A stretch of 39,679 bases of DNA, taken from assembly GCA_963204995.1 (NCBI GenBank), contig CAUJKL010000261.1, positions 1 to 39,679 of the forward strand, given 5' to 3'. Positions 11,768 through 20,650 of this stretch are shown one piece after another. The notes beneath the pieces were generated by a model. The model searched no databases, was not told the DNA's origin, and saw only the letters and a program-made list of their open reading frames with translations. The position numbers were made by a program, and so were the translations under genes. How positions within the stretch are numbered: the stretch's first letter is position 1; each line of letters opens with the position of its first letter. This stretch comes from Planctomycetota bacterium. GTDB lineage: Bacteria > Planctomycetota > Planctomycetia > Pirellulales > Pirellulaceae.

Positions 11768-11815
11768 CCGTTGCGGCAATCGCCGCCGGATACGTTGCAA
11801 CGAGGTTACATTATT

Positions 11816-13006
11816 ATGGCACACGGCAAAAAGGACGCCCCCGCCGAGGGTCCAGTAGTCGCTCCGAATGAAGAGGATTTTGCGAAGCGGTTTGCACGGA
11901 AACGGGAAGAGATTCCTGTCAACAAACTGTTCCGCGCCCTTGTGAAAATCGAGGGTAGCGACCTTCACCTCAAAGTCGGCAAGCCTCCGCTAATTCGAGA
12001 ACGCGGTGAATTGAAGGCTCTCAATCGCGGCCCCATCGACGCGGAAGAGATGCTCAGTCTGCTGCTGCCGATGATGGATGATCGAAATCGCCGCATCTTT
12101 GATGAAGAAGGCGGTGCGGACTTTTCGTATACCGTCGACGTCGATGGCGTCACGTGGCGTTTCCGCGTGAACATGTTGCAGCAAATGGGAAACATCGGGT
12201 TGGTCGCCCGTCGCGTGAACCAGTTCATTCCCGACTTCAAAGGGTTGTACCTGCCTGAAATCATGGAGTCGCTTTGTCACTTTGACATGGGGATGATCTT
12301 ACTGGCGGGCGTGACGGGTTCCGGCAAATCGACGACGATCGCGTCGATGTTGAACTACACGAATCAGATCTATCGGAAGCACATTCTGACGTTGGAAGAT
12401 CCCATCGAGTTTGTTTACACCGAAGACAAGGCGTTGATCAACCAACGCGAAGTGGGCATTGATGTGAAGGACTTCAGCATCGCCATGAAGCATGCCGTGC
12501 GGCAGGATCCGGACATCATGCTGGTCGGCGAAATGCGTGACGAAGAGACGTTCATGACGGCCATCCATGCCGCCGAGACGGGTCACTTTGTCTATGGAAC
12601 GATCCACGCCGCGACGGCGGCCACGACGATCGGTCGTATTCTCGACTTGTTCCCGGAAGAGATGCACGGGGCTCTGCGGGCGGCCATGGCTAGTAACATG
12701 AAGGCGATCGTCGCGCAAAAGCTCTTGAAGTCCATTAAGCCGGGCGTCTCGCGCGTGCCGCTCAATGAAATCATGTTGTTCAACGCCACGGTGCGAAAGC
12801 TGATTCTGGCGGGCGACGACCATAAGCTGCCGGATGCTATTCGTATCGGGGCAGAAGAAGGCATGCAAGACTTTACGATGGCGTTGAAGAAGCTGATTGA
12901 TGCCGATCTAATCGATCGCCCGACCGCGTTCGCTGTCGCTCCAAATTTGGATGCGTTGAAGATGGCACTCAAAGGCATCGACGTTCGCGCACCTGGCATT
13001 CTGTAA
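11816..13006 (+). CDS. pilT: PilT-family ATPase (type IV pilus retraction/secretion ATPase)
   Basis: The 396-aa protein is a hexameric AAA-like secretion ATPase of the PilT type. The N-terminal PAS-like domain begins near residue 35 ('GSDLHLKVGKPPLIR'). Walker A GVTGSGKST is at 165-173 with Lys171 intact. Asp and His boxes follow in the middle. Walker B is DIMLVGEMRDEET with Glu239, then AAETGHFVYGTIHAA. The C-terminus lacks the classic AIRNLIRE motif in clear form, having 'VRKLILAGDDHKLPDAIRIG' in its place. ATG 11816 was chosen because GAGG lies 10 nt upstream; the frame is open back to 11771 without a better signal. PilT proteins power pilus retraction. The next gene encodes a degenerate relative, so the two may act as a pair. 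Confidence 0.92.
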   Translation: MAHGKKDAPAEGPVVAPNEEDFAKRFARKREEIPVNKLFRALVKIEGSDLHLKVGKPPLIRERGELKALNRGPIDAEEMLSLLLPMMDDRNRRIFDEEGGADFSYTVDVDGVTWRFRVNMLQQMGNIGLVARRVNQFIPDFKGLYLPEIMESLCHFDMGMILLAGVTGSGKSTTIASMLNYTNQIYRKHILTLEDPIEFVYTEDKALINQREVGIDVKDFSIAMKHAVRQDPDIMLVGEMRDEETFMTAIHAAETGHFVYGTIHAATAATTIGRILDLFPEEMHGALRAAMASNMKAIVAQKLLKSIKPGVSRVPLNEIMLFNATVRKLILAGDDHKLPDAIRIGAEEGMQDFTMALKKLIDADLIDRPTAFAVAPNLDALKMALKGIDVRAPGIL

Positions 13007-13050
13007 TTTCGGCGTATTCTTTGATCTCTTTGGAAAACTGAAACCGAACA

Positions 13051-14388
13051 ATGGCCAAAAAGCAGCAGGAAGAACAACCTGTCGAAGTACCACTTCCCCC
13101 GGTCACACTGATACCGATGGGCGCGCCCGACAAGCAGCAAGACCAATCCAACTTGCTAGCCGCGAAGCAGTCGCCGGCATTTCCGATCGCGAATGGATTG
13201 TTGGCGCATTGCTTGAATCGCCGAGGCGAGCGACTGATGCTGGACTATGCCGCCGAAGGCGTCGCGGTTCGATTCGAGATCGACGGTGTGTGGATGAACG
13301 GCGATCCGTTGGACCGACAAAGCGGCGATGCGGCATTGGCCGTCTTTAAAAAGGTCACCAATCTGAATGTGCAGGATCGAAGATCGCGGCAAGACGGAAA
13401 GTTCGGTGTCGAGTTTGCTGGCGGGAAGTACGTCGCGAGCTTCACCAGTCAAGGTGTGAAGACCGGCGAGCGGGTTGTCATTACGTTCAAGCCCAAGAAG
13501 CCCAAGTTCCTCAGGATCGAAGAGCTCGGAATGCGTGACAAGATGCGTGCTAAGCTCAAAGAGCAGATCGATGCGGACGCGGGCTTCATCATCGTCTCGG
13601 CACCGGTCGGGGGCGGTCTGACTACGACCTGGAATTTGACACTCGAGACAGCCGATCGTTTGATGCGTGACTTTGTTTCAGCGGAAGACAAGGACAACAA
13701 AGAAGATGAAGTCATCAACGTCGGCCCAAAATACTATGACCGAGCGGCCGGGCAATCCCCGGCCGATGTGCTGCCGCAGATGATTCTCAAGGAACCCGAT
13801 GTTCTAGTCGTCCCCGAACTGACGAACGCGGAGACGGTCCAGATCCTGTGTGAACAGGTGAACAAATACAATAAGCTGGCGTTCACTAAGGTAAATGCCA
13901 AGGAAGCCGCCGAAGCGTTGCTCAAAGTCTTCGCGTACAAGGGACCGGCAGCCGAACTTGCCAAGTCGGTGACGGCGGTGCTTAACGTCCGGCTCATTCG
14001 CCGCTTGTGCGACCAGTGTAAACAATCATTTCAGCCGCCCCCGCAACTGCTGCAAAAACTCGGCATTCCAGCGGGTCGAGTTCAAGTTCTGTTTCAAGAA
14101 TACAAGCCACCACCGCCGGAAGAACTCATCGATGAAAAAGGCAATCCGATCGTGCTTCCCATCTGCCAAAAGTGTAATGGGATCGGCTATGCGGGTCGAA
14201 TTGGGTTGTTCGAGTTGCTGATCATCGATGATCAGATTCGCGCCGCGCTCACGAATTCGCCGAACCTTGAGACGATCAAACGCGTAGCTAAAGCCGCTGG
14301 TCACCGATCGATCCAGGAGGAGGGTATTCTCCAAGTGGCTCAGGGAGTGACATCGATTAACGAGTTGCAACGCGTGTTGAAGCAGTAG
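13051..14388 (+). CDS. GspE/PilB-like protein with degenerate ATPase site
   Basis: This 445-aa protein aligns by eye over its length with type II secretion/type IV pilus assembly ATPases, but key catalytic residues are missing. The position of the canonical GPTGSGKTT P-loop reads APVGGGLTT (184-192), with Lys replaced by Leu190. The Walker B region is PDVLVVPELTNAET: Glu256 is kept, but the usual Gly, Arg and Asp of 'GEIRD' are Pro255, Thr258 and Asn259. The His box 'TLHTNDA' has become 'FTKVNAKEA'. The tetracysteine zinc site of GspE/PilB is kept (C320, C323, C372, C375), as is the GRIGLFELL motif after it. ATP hydrolysis is therefore unlikely, and a structural or regulatory role beside the adjacent PilT is inferred. 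The gene starts 44 bp after pilT. Confidence 0.88.
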   Translation: MAKKQQEEQPVEVPLPPVTLIPMGAPDKQQDQSNLLAAKQSPAFPIANGLLAHCLNRRGERLMLDYAAEGVAVRFEIDGVWMNGDPLDRQSGDAALAVFKKVTNLNVQDRRSRQDGKFGVEFAGGKYVASFTSQGVKTGERVVITFKPKKPKFLRIEELGMRDKMRAKLKEQIDADAGFIIVSAPVGGGLTTTWNLTLETADRLMRDFVSAEDKDNKEDEVINVGPKYYDRAAGQSPADVLPQMILKEPDVLVVPELTNAETVQILCEQVNKYNKLAFTKVNAKEAAEALLKVFAYKGPAAELAKSVTAVLNVRLIRRLCDQCKQSFQPPPQLLQKLGIPAGRVQVLFQEYKPPPPEELIDEKGNPIVLPICQKCNGIGYAGRIGLFELLIIDDQIRAALTNSPNLETIKRVAKAAGHRSIQEEGILQVAQGVTSINELQRVLKQ

Positions 14389-14408
14389 TTTCGGAGGCAG
14401 TGTCGCTA

Positions 14409-15194
14409 ATGTCGAAATCAAGTCTCGTGGAAACGCATTTCCGAAGTGGAGAAGAAGCACCCGAGTTAGAGGATTATCGCCCGATAAGTCCGTTAGTCGT
14501 GGCGGCTTGCGTGGCGGCGGTGTTGTCGTTGCTGGCAGTTGCCCATCCACTTTTGTGGGTCTTGCCAGTTGTCGCCGTCGTTCTTTCGATCTCCGCGATC
14601 GTCCGAGTTTCTGCCGAGCACAGTCGTTCCGGCGGTCGCGGTGTGGCGGTAGCCGCTTTGTGTTTCGCCGCGCTGATTGGATCCTATGCTCCAGCAAGAT
14701 CGATCTCCCGCGATCGGGCCTTGTTTTCGCAGGCCCGCGCGAAAGCGGAAGAATGGATTTCACTCATCCAACAGGGACGCATCCAAGAGGCCCATCAATT
14801 ATCCCTGAGTCCGAGCGATCGGTTTCAAGGCCCCGGGTCGCTCGATGATCATTACACGGCAGTTCCGCCAGAACGAACGATGTCCGACGGCGAAGCAGAC
14901 GACCTGGCTGCGAGCGCAGATTTGTCACCGCCACCGGCGGCGGCAATTGAGACATTCATGGCGAAGCCGGCAATCGCGAAACTATTGGAGTTTGGTACAG
15001 ACGCTAAGATCGAACATCTTCAAGATGATACCATTGTGCTCGTCTACGGAGATCTGACATTTACGCAGCATTTTCGGGCGAGTCGCGTTCGTGATGGCCA
15101 AACCGAGAGCTTCGACTTTTGGGTCCGCTCGACGCGACGTGAACAGTCGCGATCCGCCGATTGGAACGTTGGGGAAATTGATCTGGTGAAATGA
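14409..15194 (+). CDS. Two-TM protein with DUF4190-like N-terminus, unknown function
   Basis: The 261-aa product has an acidic N-terminus, then two close membrane segments (~28-65: PLVVAACVAAVLSLLAVAHP and LLWVLPVVAVVLSISAIV) and a third hydrophobic stretch near 80-95. The arrangement resembles DUF4190-type small membrane domains common in planctomycetes. The C-terminal ~150 residues look extracytoplasmic, and no catalytic motif is seen. ATG 14409 was chosen although GTG at 14400 is in frame: GGAGG at 14393-14397 lies 11 nt from the ATG but only 2 nt from the GTG. It follows the degenerate GspE-like gene by 20 bp, so it is very likely in the same operon. Confidence 0.75.
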   Translation: MSKSSLVETHFRSGEEAPELEDYRPISPLVVAACVAAVLSLLAVAHPLLWVLPVVAVVLSISAIVRVSAEHSRSGGRGVAVAALCFAALIGSYAPARSISRDRALFSQARAKAEEWISLIQQGRIQEAHQLSLSPSDRFQGPGSLDDHYTAVPPERTMSDGEADDLAASADLSPPPAAAIETFMAKPAIAKLLEFGTDAKIEHLQDDTIVLVYGDLTFTQHFRASRVRDGQTESFDFWVRSTRREQSRSADWNVGEIDLVK

Positions 15195-15227
15195 CCACCG
15201 GGCGTAACGTGTGTGCGGAGGCTCGTC

Positions 15228-16586
15228 GTGAAGACGGAGGACTTGGAGTCTGGCTTGCGCACTGTCGTGCAAATGGCGGCGTATTTTCGCGATCTGAAGT
15301 CACGAGCTGCATCGATCGCCGAGCGGATCAAACCGCAAGAACGAGGCTACTTCACCACCCTCGAAGACGACGACGCCCGTCCTCTGCTCGTCTCGTATTG
15401 GCACGCGAGAAATGCCCTCTTCGACCTGATCACTTCGTTTCAAGACGACGAGGAATTGGATGACAAGTCGCGTCGCGAGGCATTCCTTATCGCCTTTGCT
15501 GCGGCCTTGTTGCTCGTTGATGCGGCGAGGTTTCTGCGCGAAGTCGCAGATCAACGACCGATTGTGCGGAGTAAATTCAATGAGCCTGCTCCGCAGTACG
15601 GTGTGCCCGGTGGCGTTTACGACGCCGTCCAAAAGTCCTTGGTGAGCGCTCGTCACGGTTGGCACCTGTACCATGCGATTGAGTACTTCAATGAGCATGA
15701 AGCGGAGTTGCGAGAACTCGGACGAGATTCCGCTTACGAACCGCTGCTGGCATGTATCGACGAACTGAGATTTCGCCTGAATGTGTCGATCACACAGTTT
15801 GCCGAGGCCAAGCTACGCACGCGAGCCGATCAGCTACTGCGGCACGTAGGCCGTACGCTCATCGGTCGCGCGCTCTACGGCATCCAGAAACTCGCAGGCA
15901 GTTTGGCCGCCGACAAATACCTGCGTTTCGGACACCGGCCTGGTTTGCCAAGCGATGTCGCCGAGCAGATCCGCAAGCTTCTACTTCCCGGCGATGTGTT
16001 GGTGGTTCGCAAAGAATATGCACTCACGAACTATTTCCTTCCCGGCTATTGGCCTCACGCTGCGGTCTACCTCGGCGATACGGACGAGCTTTTAGGTCTG
16101 GGCATCCACGACACAGAACATGTCAAGCCTCGTTGGGCGCGCCTGCTCGATAACAAATCGCCGGCAGAGGGACATGTGCTCGAATCGATGCGAGACGGCG
16201 TTAACTTACGGACGCTGAAATCGCCGTTCGCTTCCGACTCTGTCGTTGTGCTACGGCCTTCCCTCAACCGCCAGGACGTCGGCAAGGCCCTCGCTCGCGG
16301 CTTTGCACACGAAGGCAAAGCGTATGATTTCGACTTTGATTTCCGCCGCGCTGACCGTTTGGTCTGCACCGAGGTTGTCTATCGGTCCTTCGACGGCGTC
16401 GGCTCGATCAACATCCCGCTTGTCCAACGCGCCGGACGCCCAACGCTCTCGGGAAGCGATCTAATCCAGATGGGCATCCGCGACGCGAACTTCACTCCCG
16501 TTGCGGTCTTCGCCCCGCTGCTTACACCGGGAGTGGTTGTAGGCTCGCAAGCCCGTAGCGTTCTCATCCAAGGCGAAAGCCGTTGA
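15228..16586 (+). CDS. YiiX/YebB-like NlpC/P60-superfamily cysteine hydrolase
   Basis: The ~452-aa protein has a helical N-terminal two-thirds of unknown role and a C-terminal YiiX-like permuted NlpC/P60 fold. LLPGDVLVVR opens the domain. 'YWPHAAVYLGD' carries the probable catalytic histidine (H277), and 'RLVCTEVVYRSF' the probable nucleophile cysteine (C380). In this permuted subfamily the His precedes the Cys, as seen here. Relatives are thought to cleave amide or thioester bonds in peptidoglycan or lipid-like substrates; the substrate here is unknown. GTG 15228 was chosen because GGAGG ends 6 nt upstream, in preference to GTG 15213. It is 33 bp after the two-TM gene and probably cotranscribed with it. 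Confidence 0.83.
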   Translation: MKTEDLESGLRTVVQMAAYFRDLKSRAASIAERIKPQERGYFTTLEDDDARPLLVSYWHARNALFDLITSFQDDEELDDKSRREAFLIAFAAALLLVDAARFLREVADQRPIVRSKFNEPAPQYGVPGGVYDAVQKSLVSARHGWHLYHAIEYFNEHEAELRELGRDSAYEPLLACIDELRFRLNVSITQFAEAKLRTRADQLLRHVGRTLIGRALYGIQKLAGSLAADKYLRFGHRPGLPSDVAEQIRKLLLPGDVLVVRKEYALTNYFLPGYWPHAAVYLGDTDELLGLGIHDTEHVKPRWARLLDNKSPAEGHVLESMRDGVNLRTLKSPFASDSVVVLRPSLNRQDVGKALARGFAHEGKAYDFDFDFRRADRLVCTEVVYRSFDGVGSINIPLVQRAGRPTLSGSDLIQMGIRDANFTPVAVFAPLLTPGVVVGSQARSVLIQGESR

Positions 16587-16634
16587 GGATGCAGGCATCG
16601 TTGAGGATAGTCGATGACCGAATCGTCCTCTCCG

Positions 16635-17912
16635 CTATCGCCTCGTTGCACCAAGGTCCAGGAAGACGATGCTCGAAGGATTGCCGACGGGTGTGTAATG
16701 GCCGGTGAAGGCCAGTCCGCCCGATTCTCGATCCACGCGGAAGACCGCGATGTTGTCGCCCCGTTGATTGCACGAGTAGAGGAACTGGCCGGTGGGGTCG
16801 AAGTTGAAGCTGCGCGGATAATTCCCTCGCGTCCACTCGTCGCCGACGAAAGTCAACTCGCCAGTTTCGCCAACCGAGAAGATTCCGATACTGTCGTGTA
16901 ACCGGTTGCCCACGTAGACGAAGCGTCCATCGTCGGAGAGCAAGATCCCCGAGCAGAAATTACTGCCTGCGAAACCGGGAGGCAGACTGGAAATCGTCTG
17001 TCGCGAGGTGAGTCGTCCCTGAGCGGAGTCGTAGTCGAACAAGACGATGGTCGAACCTTCCTCTTGCAAGGAATAGAGCCAGCGTCCATGGGGATGGAAG
17101 TGGAAATGCCGCGGCCCGTCCCCCGGCGGCAGCGAGACAGCAGGGGGATCGTTGGGCGTCAGTTCGCCTTTCTTCTCATCGAATTTCCAGACATAGATTC
17201 TGTCCAAACCCAAATCGACGTGCAGCACGAAGCGGCCCGAGGGATCGGCTTCGATCATGTGCGCGTGAGCCTGATCGTGCCCGCTGAAGGCGAAGCTACC
17301 CGGCGGAGCGTTGGTGGCCTTCGTCGGCCCCACCGTTCCTGTATCTTTTTTGATATCGGTGGCGGTCCCCAAGCTGCCGTCGGCCAGAATGGGAAGCACT
17401 GCCACCGAGCCGCCGAAGTAATTCGCCACCAGCACGAACCGTCCCGAGGGATGGACGCTGAGATGCGCCGGTCCTTTGCCGCCGGAACTCACGGTATTCA
17501 GCAGTTTCAAACCGCCATCAGCCGGATCGATGGTGAAGGCGCTGACCGAACCTGCCTCCTCGTCGCCGATTCTTTCCGTTTCATTCGCCGAATAGAGATG
17601 TGTTTTGGCAGCGTTAAGAACCAGAGCGCTGGGGCTGGTTCCCATCTCGTGCAAGCCAGATGGCGTCATGGCTCCGGTGACGCGATCCACATGAAACAGG
17701 TGAATGCCGCGCCCGTTTCCAGGCGGCAGATCCACTTGCGTGGGCCGCATGTTCTTGAGCGGCGAGGTATAAGTTCCCACGTAGGCCATCAGCGGTCGCT
17801 TCGCTTCGTTCGATTGTGCGTTCAACGAAGTCGCGGCGAGAATCGGGCCACCACCAAGCAATGCCAACGATATTTTTAGAAACAAGCGACAGGAGTGAGT
17901 TCGCGGAATCAT
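16635..17912 (-). CDS. Secreted lactonase-family beta-propeller (6-phosphogluconolactonase-like)
   Basis: This 425-aa protein belongs to the seven-bladed propeller lactonase family (PF10282; YbhE/Pgl type). A signal peptide is visible (LFLKISLALLGGGPILAATS, cleavage near residue 30). Propeller features include MAYVGTYTSP at the start of blade one, repeated 'SGRFVLVANY', 'DPSGRFVLHVDLGLDRIYV', 'PRHFHFHPHGRWLYS', 'DDGRFVYVGNRLHDSI' and 'DPTGQFLYSCNQRGD'. Cytosolic relatives hydrolyse 6-phosphogluconolactone. An exported version is common in planctomycetes and its substrate is unknown. AGGA 8 nt before ATG 17912 supports the start. It is convergent with the YiiX-like gene, with 48 bp between stops. 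Confidence 0.92.
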   Translation of the reverse strand: MIPRTHSCRLFLKISLALLGGGPILAATSLNAQSNEAKRPLMAYVGTYTSPLKNMRPTQVDLPPGNGRGIHLFHVDRVTGAMTPSGLHEMGTSPSALVLNAAKTHLYSANETERIGDEEAGSVSAFTIDPADGGLKLLNTVSSGGKGPAHLSVHPSGRFVLVANYFGGSVAVLPILADGSLGTATDIKKDTGTVGPTKATNAPPGSFAFSGHDQAHAHMIEADPSGRFVLHVDLGLDRIYVWKFDEKKGELTPNDPPAVSLPPGDGPRHFHFHPHGRWLYSLQEEGSTIVLFDYDSAQGRLTSRQTISSLPPGFAGSNFCSGILLSDDGRFVYVGNRLHDSIGIFSVGETGELTFVGDEWTRGNYPRSFNFDPTGQFLYSCNQRGDNIAVFRVDRESGGLAFTGHYTPVGNPSSIVFLDLGATRR

Positions 17913-17953
17913 GATGAGTTCCTACTGCATGGGAGCTAATAGCCAGGGACCAG

Positions 17954-17982
17954 AGTATGAATGCTGCCAGGGACGAAGGCAA
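17954..17982 (-). promoter_or_regulatory. Candidate promoter for the lactonase-like gene
   Basis: Read on the minus strand, TTGCCT (17977-17982) and CATACT (17954-17959) are 17 bp apart, with four of six matches each to the -35 and -10 consensus. The start of transcription would be about 35 nt before the ATG at 17912. Found by eye, moderate quality. Confidence 0.35.
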
Positions 17983-18060
17983 GCAGCGACACCGCCAATC
18001 GCCCTTTCAACTCGATTTCGTCATTGCGGACGGCATTACGGACGGATTGACAAGAGTTTG

Positions 18061-18089
18061 TTGATGACAGAAGCAGTCCCCATTACAAT
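18061..18089 (+). promoter_or_regulatory. Candidate sigma-70 promoter for the squalene-cyclase-like gene
   Basis: TTGATG (18061-18066) and TACAAT (18084-18089, 5/6 to consensus) are spaced by 17 bp. The inferred start near 18096 leaves an ~80-nt leader before ATG 18177. The leader includes a small CCCGG/CCGGG inverted repeat. Confidence 0.45.
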
Positions 18090-18176
18090 GCCCGGCGGGG
18101 AATTACCGGGAGCGATATCGTCGTTCCGAGTTGACATCTGACACACCTTCCTCGACCTCTACTTGTGAGACCGTCC

Positions 18177-19274
18177 ATGGCGATACTGCTCCGCATCATC
18201 GTGCTACTCATCGCAACCACACCCACTTTCGTTGCGGCACAGCAACTCATCACGCTCAACGATGTCGAAGAAGGTTTGCCCGCGATAACTGCGGACGAAC
18301 CCATCGCCACCGACTTTTCGGCCGAAAGGGCGGCACAGTATCTGGATCGTTCCGCGCTGAATTGGCAAAAGACAAAGAAGTGCGCGACCTGCCACACCAA
18401 CCTGTTCTACATGGTCGCGCGACCCGCGTTGAAAACGATCTTGCCCGACTCGGGCGAAGTCCGCAGCTTTTATGAAGACTATCGCAAGGTGCGTTGGGAG
18501 AAGAAAGGACCTACGGAAGCACAGGGCTTCTGGCCCATCGTCGTCGGTACTGGCCTGACGTTCAACGACCTGCAAACCACCGGAAAACTTAGCGATGTGG
18601 CCCGCGAGGTGCTCGACATCATGTGGACGGTACAGCGAGAAGACGGCGGCTGGAAATGGCCCGACTGCGACTACGCGCCGCTAGAGATCGACGATCACTA
18701 CGGCGTCACCCTCGCCGCGCTCACGGTCGGCATCGCCCCCGACGGCTACGCGGAAACTCCGCAAGCCCGTGCGGGACTTGAAAAACTTCGCAAGTATCTC
18801 AAGGACAATCCGCCCAAGTCGCTGCACCATCGTGCGATGCTCGCTTGGTGTTCGATTCGGGTCGATGGCATTGTAACGCAGGAGCAACGCGACAAAACAC
18901 TGGCGGAACTGCTCGCCCTGCAACTAGACGACGGCGGCTGGTCCACAGCCGGTTTGCTGACGGACTGGAAGGGACTTGCCCGAAGTGACGGCCAGCCGCT
19001 CGACACGAACACCAGCGACGGTTATGGCACGGGCCTGGTCATTGTCATCGCGCGGGAACTCGGCGTCCCGGCGGACGACCCGCAACTGCAGCGCGGTATC
19101 GCTTGGCTGCACGCCAATCAGCGCGAAAGTGGTAAATGGTTCACCCGCTCGCCGGTCAAGGAATGTAGCAACCTCATCACGAACGTGGGCAGTGCCTTTG
19201 CGGTACTCGCCTTACAGGCCTGTGGCGAGTTGCCTCGCGGGCCCTTAGGTACAACGCAACCGACAAACCGTTAA
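18177..19274 (+). CDS. Secreted prenyltransferase/squalene-cyclase-like (alpha/alpha-barrel) protein with CxxCH
   Basis: The 365-aa product begins with a signal peptide (MAILLRIIVLLIATTPTFVA, cleavage before QQL). A single CATCH motif lies near residue 65 and matches the CxxCH haem-c attachment site. The rest shows repeats of the squalene-cyclase/prenyltransferase alpha-barrel: 'QREDGGWKWPDCDYAP', 'LDDGGWSTAGLL' and 'QRESGKWFTRSP', each a Gly-Xaa-Trp motif spaced by helices. Exported proteins of this kind are common in planctomycetes, and no enzymatic role is established to my knowledge. The DxDD acid motif of true squalene-hopene cyclases is not visible, so cyclase activity is doubtful. ATG 18177 gives the better signal peptide; GTG 18165 is also in frame. 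Confidence 0.85.
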   Translation: MAILLRIIVLLIATTPTFVAAQQLITLNDVEEGLPAITADEPIATDFSAERAAQYLDRSALNWQKTKKCATCHTNLFYMVARPALKTILPDSGEVRSFYEDYRKVRWEKKGPTEAQGFWPIVVGTGLTFNDLQTTGKLSDVAREVLDIMWTVQREDGGWKWPDCDYAPLEIDDHYGVTLAALTVGIAPDGYAETPQARAGLEKLRKYLKDNPPKSLHHRAMLAWCSIRVDGIVTQEQRDKTLAELLALQLDDGGWSTAGLLTDWKGLARSDGQPLDTNTSDGYGTGLVIVIARELGVPADDPQLQRGIAWLHANQRESGKWFTRSPVKECSNLITNVGSAFAVLALQACGELPRGPLGTTQPTNR

Positions 19275-19303
19275 AATCGAAGTTCAACCTCAAGGGAGTT
19301 ACC

Positions 19304-20566
19304 ATGAACCGACACTCACAACTCAATCGCCGCAGATTTCTCGGGAGCGCAGTGGCAGCCACGGTCGGCAGCTTGCTAATTCCTCGCATCTCGAGGTTGC
19401 ACGCTGCGCCGATCCGTGAAAATGAGCACTTCTGGTTTCGCCTTGCACCCGAGGGGCCGTATATCGACTCGCAGCGCGACAACAAGGCGTTCGGCTTTGG
19501 CGACGGGAAGGTCTGTCTGTCAGAGGACAACGCCGCGACGTGGGCTCACAGCGCGGCATTTCCGGAAGCAGAAAACATCACCTTCAGTTGTATCCTGAAG
19601 AACGGAAACATCCTTTTCGCCACGCGCGAGAAGCTATTCCTAAGCACCGACAATCTGCAGACGCATCGTCAGATCATCGTCAAGAATCGCGATGGCAGCG
19701 ATTACATCCCGCACACACCGCAAAACCCGGATCAGCCCGGCTGGTACTTCCATCCGCTGGACGGCGTTCACACTTGGGGCATCGACGGTAAAGAAATGCT
19801 CGTGTGGGGAAACTACTGCAACGTGCTTGGCGGACCGGTGCCCGTGAATATCTACTACTCGACGGACGGGGGCGAAACGGTCAAGATCGCTTATTCCTTC
19901 GGGCGGAACCCTAAGTTCCAGGAGAAGGGCACCGAGCCCGAATCGTACCTCGGCGATGCCACCAACACCGTCATTTGCCGGCACGTTCATTCCGTGGTGT
20001 TTAATCCGGCCGAGCGAGCGTTCTACGCCTGTACCGGAGATATCGATCGTGGACACGGGAACGAATGCCACTGGTTGCGTGGCGAATATGACTGGGAGAC
20101 CGACAAATGGGAATGGCGGGTGGTGATATCCGTCAACTCAAATTCGCGTTACAAGTCAGGCGGCATCAGTTTCGTTGATGGGCAACTCTACTGGGCCGCG
20201 GACGCGAATGGACCCAAGCCGACAAACGAGAAGCACGACCGTGGCATCTTCCGCTGCGATCCGGCGGATCTCACCGATCCGAAGAAGCACACGCTGCTGT
20301 TCGATGCGGAATTTGAAATGGCCAACATGATCATCGAAGACGGCGTGATCCTGGCGGGGCATTGTGCTCCCGCATCGACGTTTAAGACCGGCATCGCCAT
20401 CTCGCCGGACTTGGGAAAGACTTGGGCGGAGTACGACCTAGCCGAATACGGGCCGCGATCTCCCGTCCGTTTTCACCCGAAAAACAGCGACGGCTGGTTC
20501 CGAGTGGATCTGCGCAAGGGTTGGATCGAGCGTGGGGAAGTGCTGTTCATCAAGCCTAAGCCGTGA
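19304..20566 (+). CDS. Tat-exported sialidase/BNR-like beta-propeller protein
   Basis: The 420-aa protein starts with a twin-arginine signal (LNRRRFLGSAVAATVG, cleavage near 'LHAAP'). The mature part has sialidase-type Asp-box patterns: 'LSEDNAATW', 'LSTDNLQTH', 'YYSTDGGETV' and 'ISPDLGKTW', each near the Ser/Thr-X-Asp-X-Gly-X-Thr-Trp consensus. This predicts a six-bladed propeller. Sialidase catalytic arginines cannot be assigned with confidence, so it may be a glycan-binding or otherwise inactive propeller. AGGGAG lies 6 nt before the ATG. It begins 29 bp after the squalene-cyclase-like gene, so the two are likely an operon of exported proteins. Confidence 0.85.
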   Translation: MNRHSQLNRRRFLGSAVAATVGSLLIPRISRLHAAPIRENEHFWFRLAPEGPYIDSQRDNKAFGFGDGKVCLSEDNAATWAHSAAFPEAENITFSCILKNGNILFATREKLFLSTDNLQTHRQIIVKNRDGSDYIPHTPQNPDQPGWYFHPLDGVHTWGIDGKEMLVWGNYCNVLGGPVPVNIYYSTDGGETVKIAYSFGRNPKFQEKGTEPESYLGDATNTVICRHVHSVVFNPAERAFYACTGDIDRGHGNECHWLRGEYDWETDKWEWRVVISVNSNSRYKSGGISFVDGQLYWAADANGPKPTNEKHDRGIFRCDPADLTDPKKHTLLFDAEFEMANMIIEDGVILAGHCAPASTFKTGIAISPDLGKTWAEYDLAEYGPRSPVRFHPKNSDGWFRVDLRKGWIERGEVLFIKPKP

Positions 20567-20650
20567 AAACCAATGACAGTACTTCCAAGTTCCGAAATCG
20601 CCGAAGTCGTGTGTCTGCGGGAACTTGCGAGCACTGCGTAGCTGCATCAA

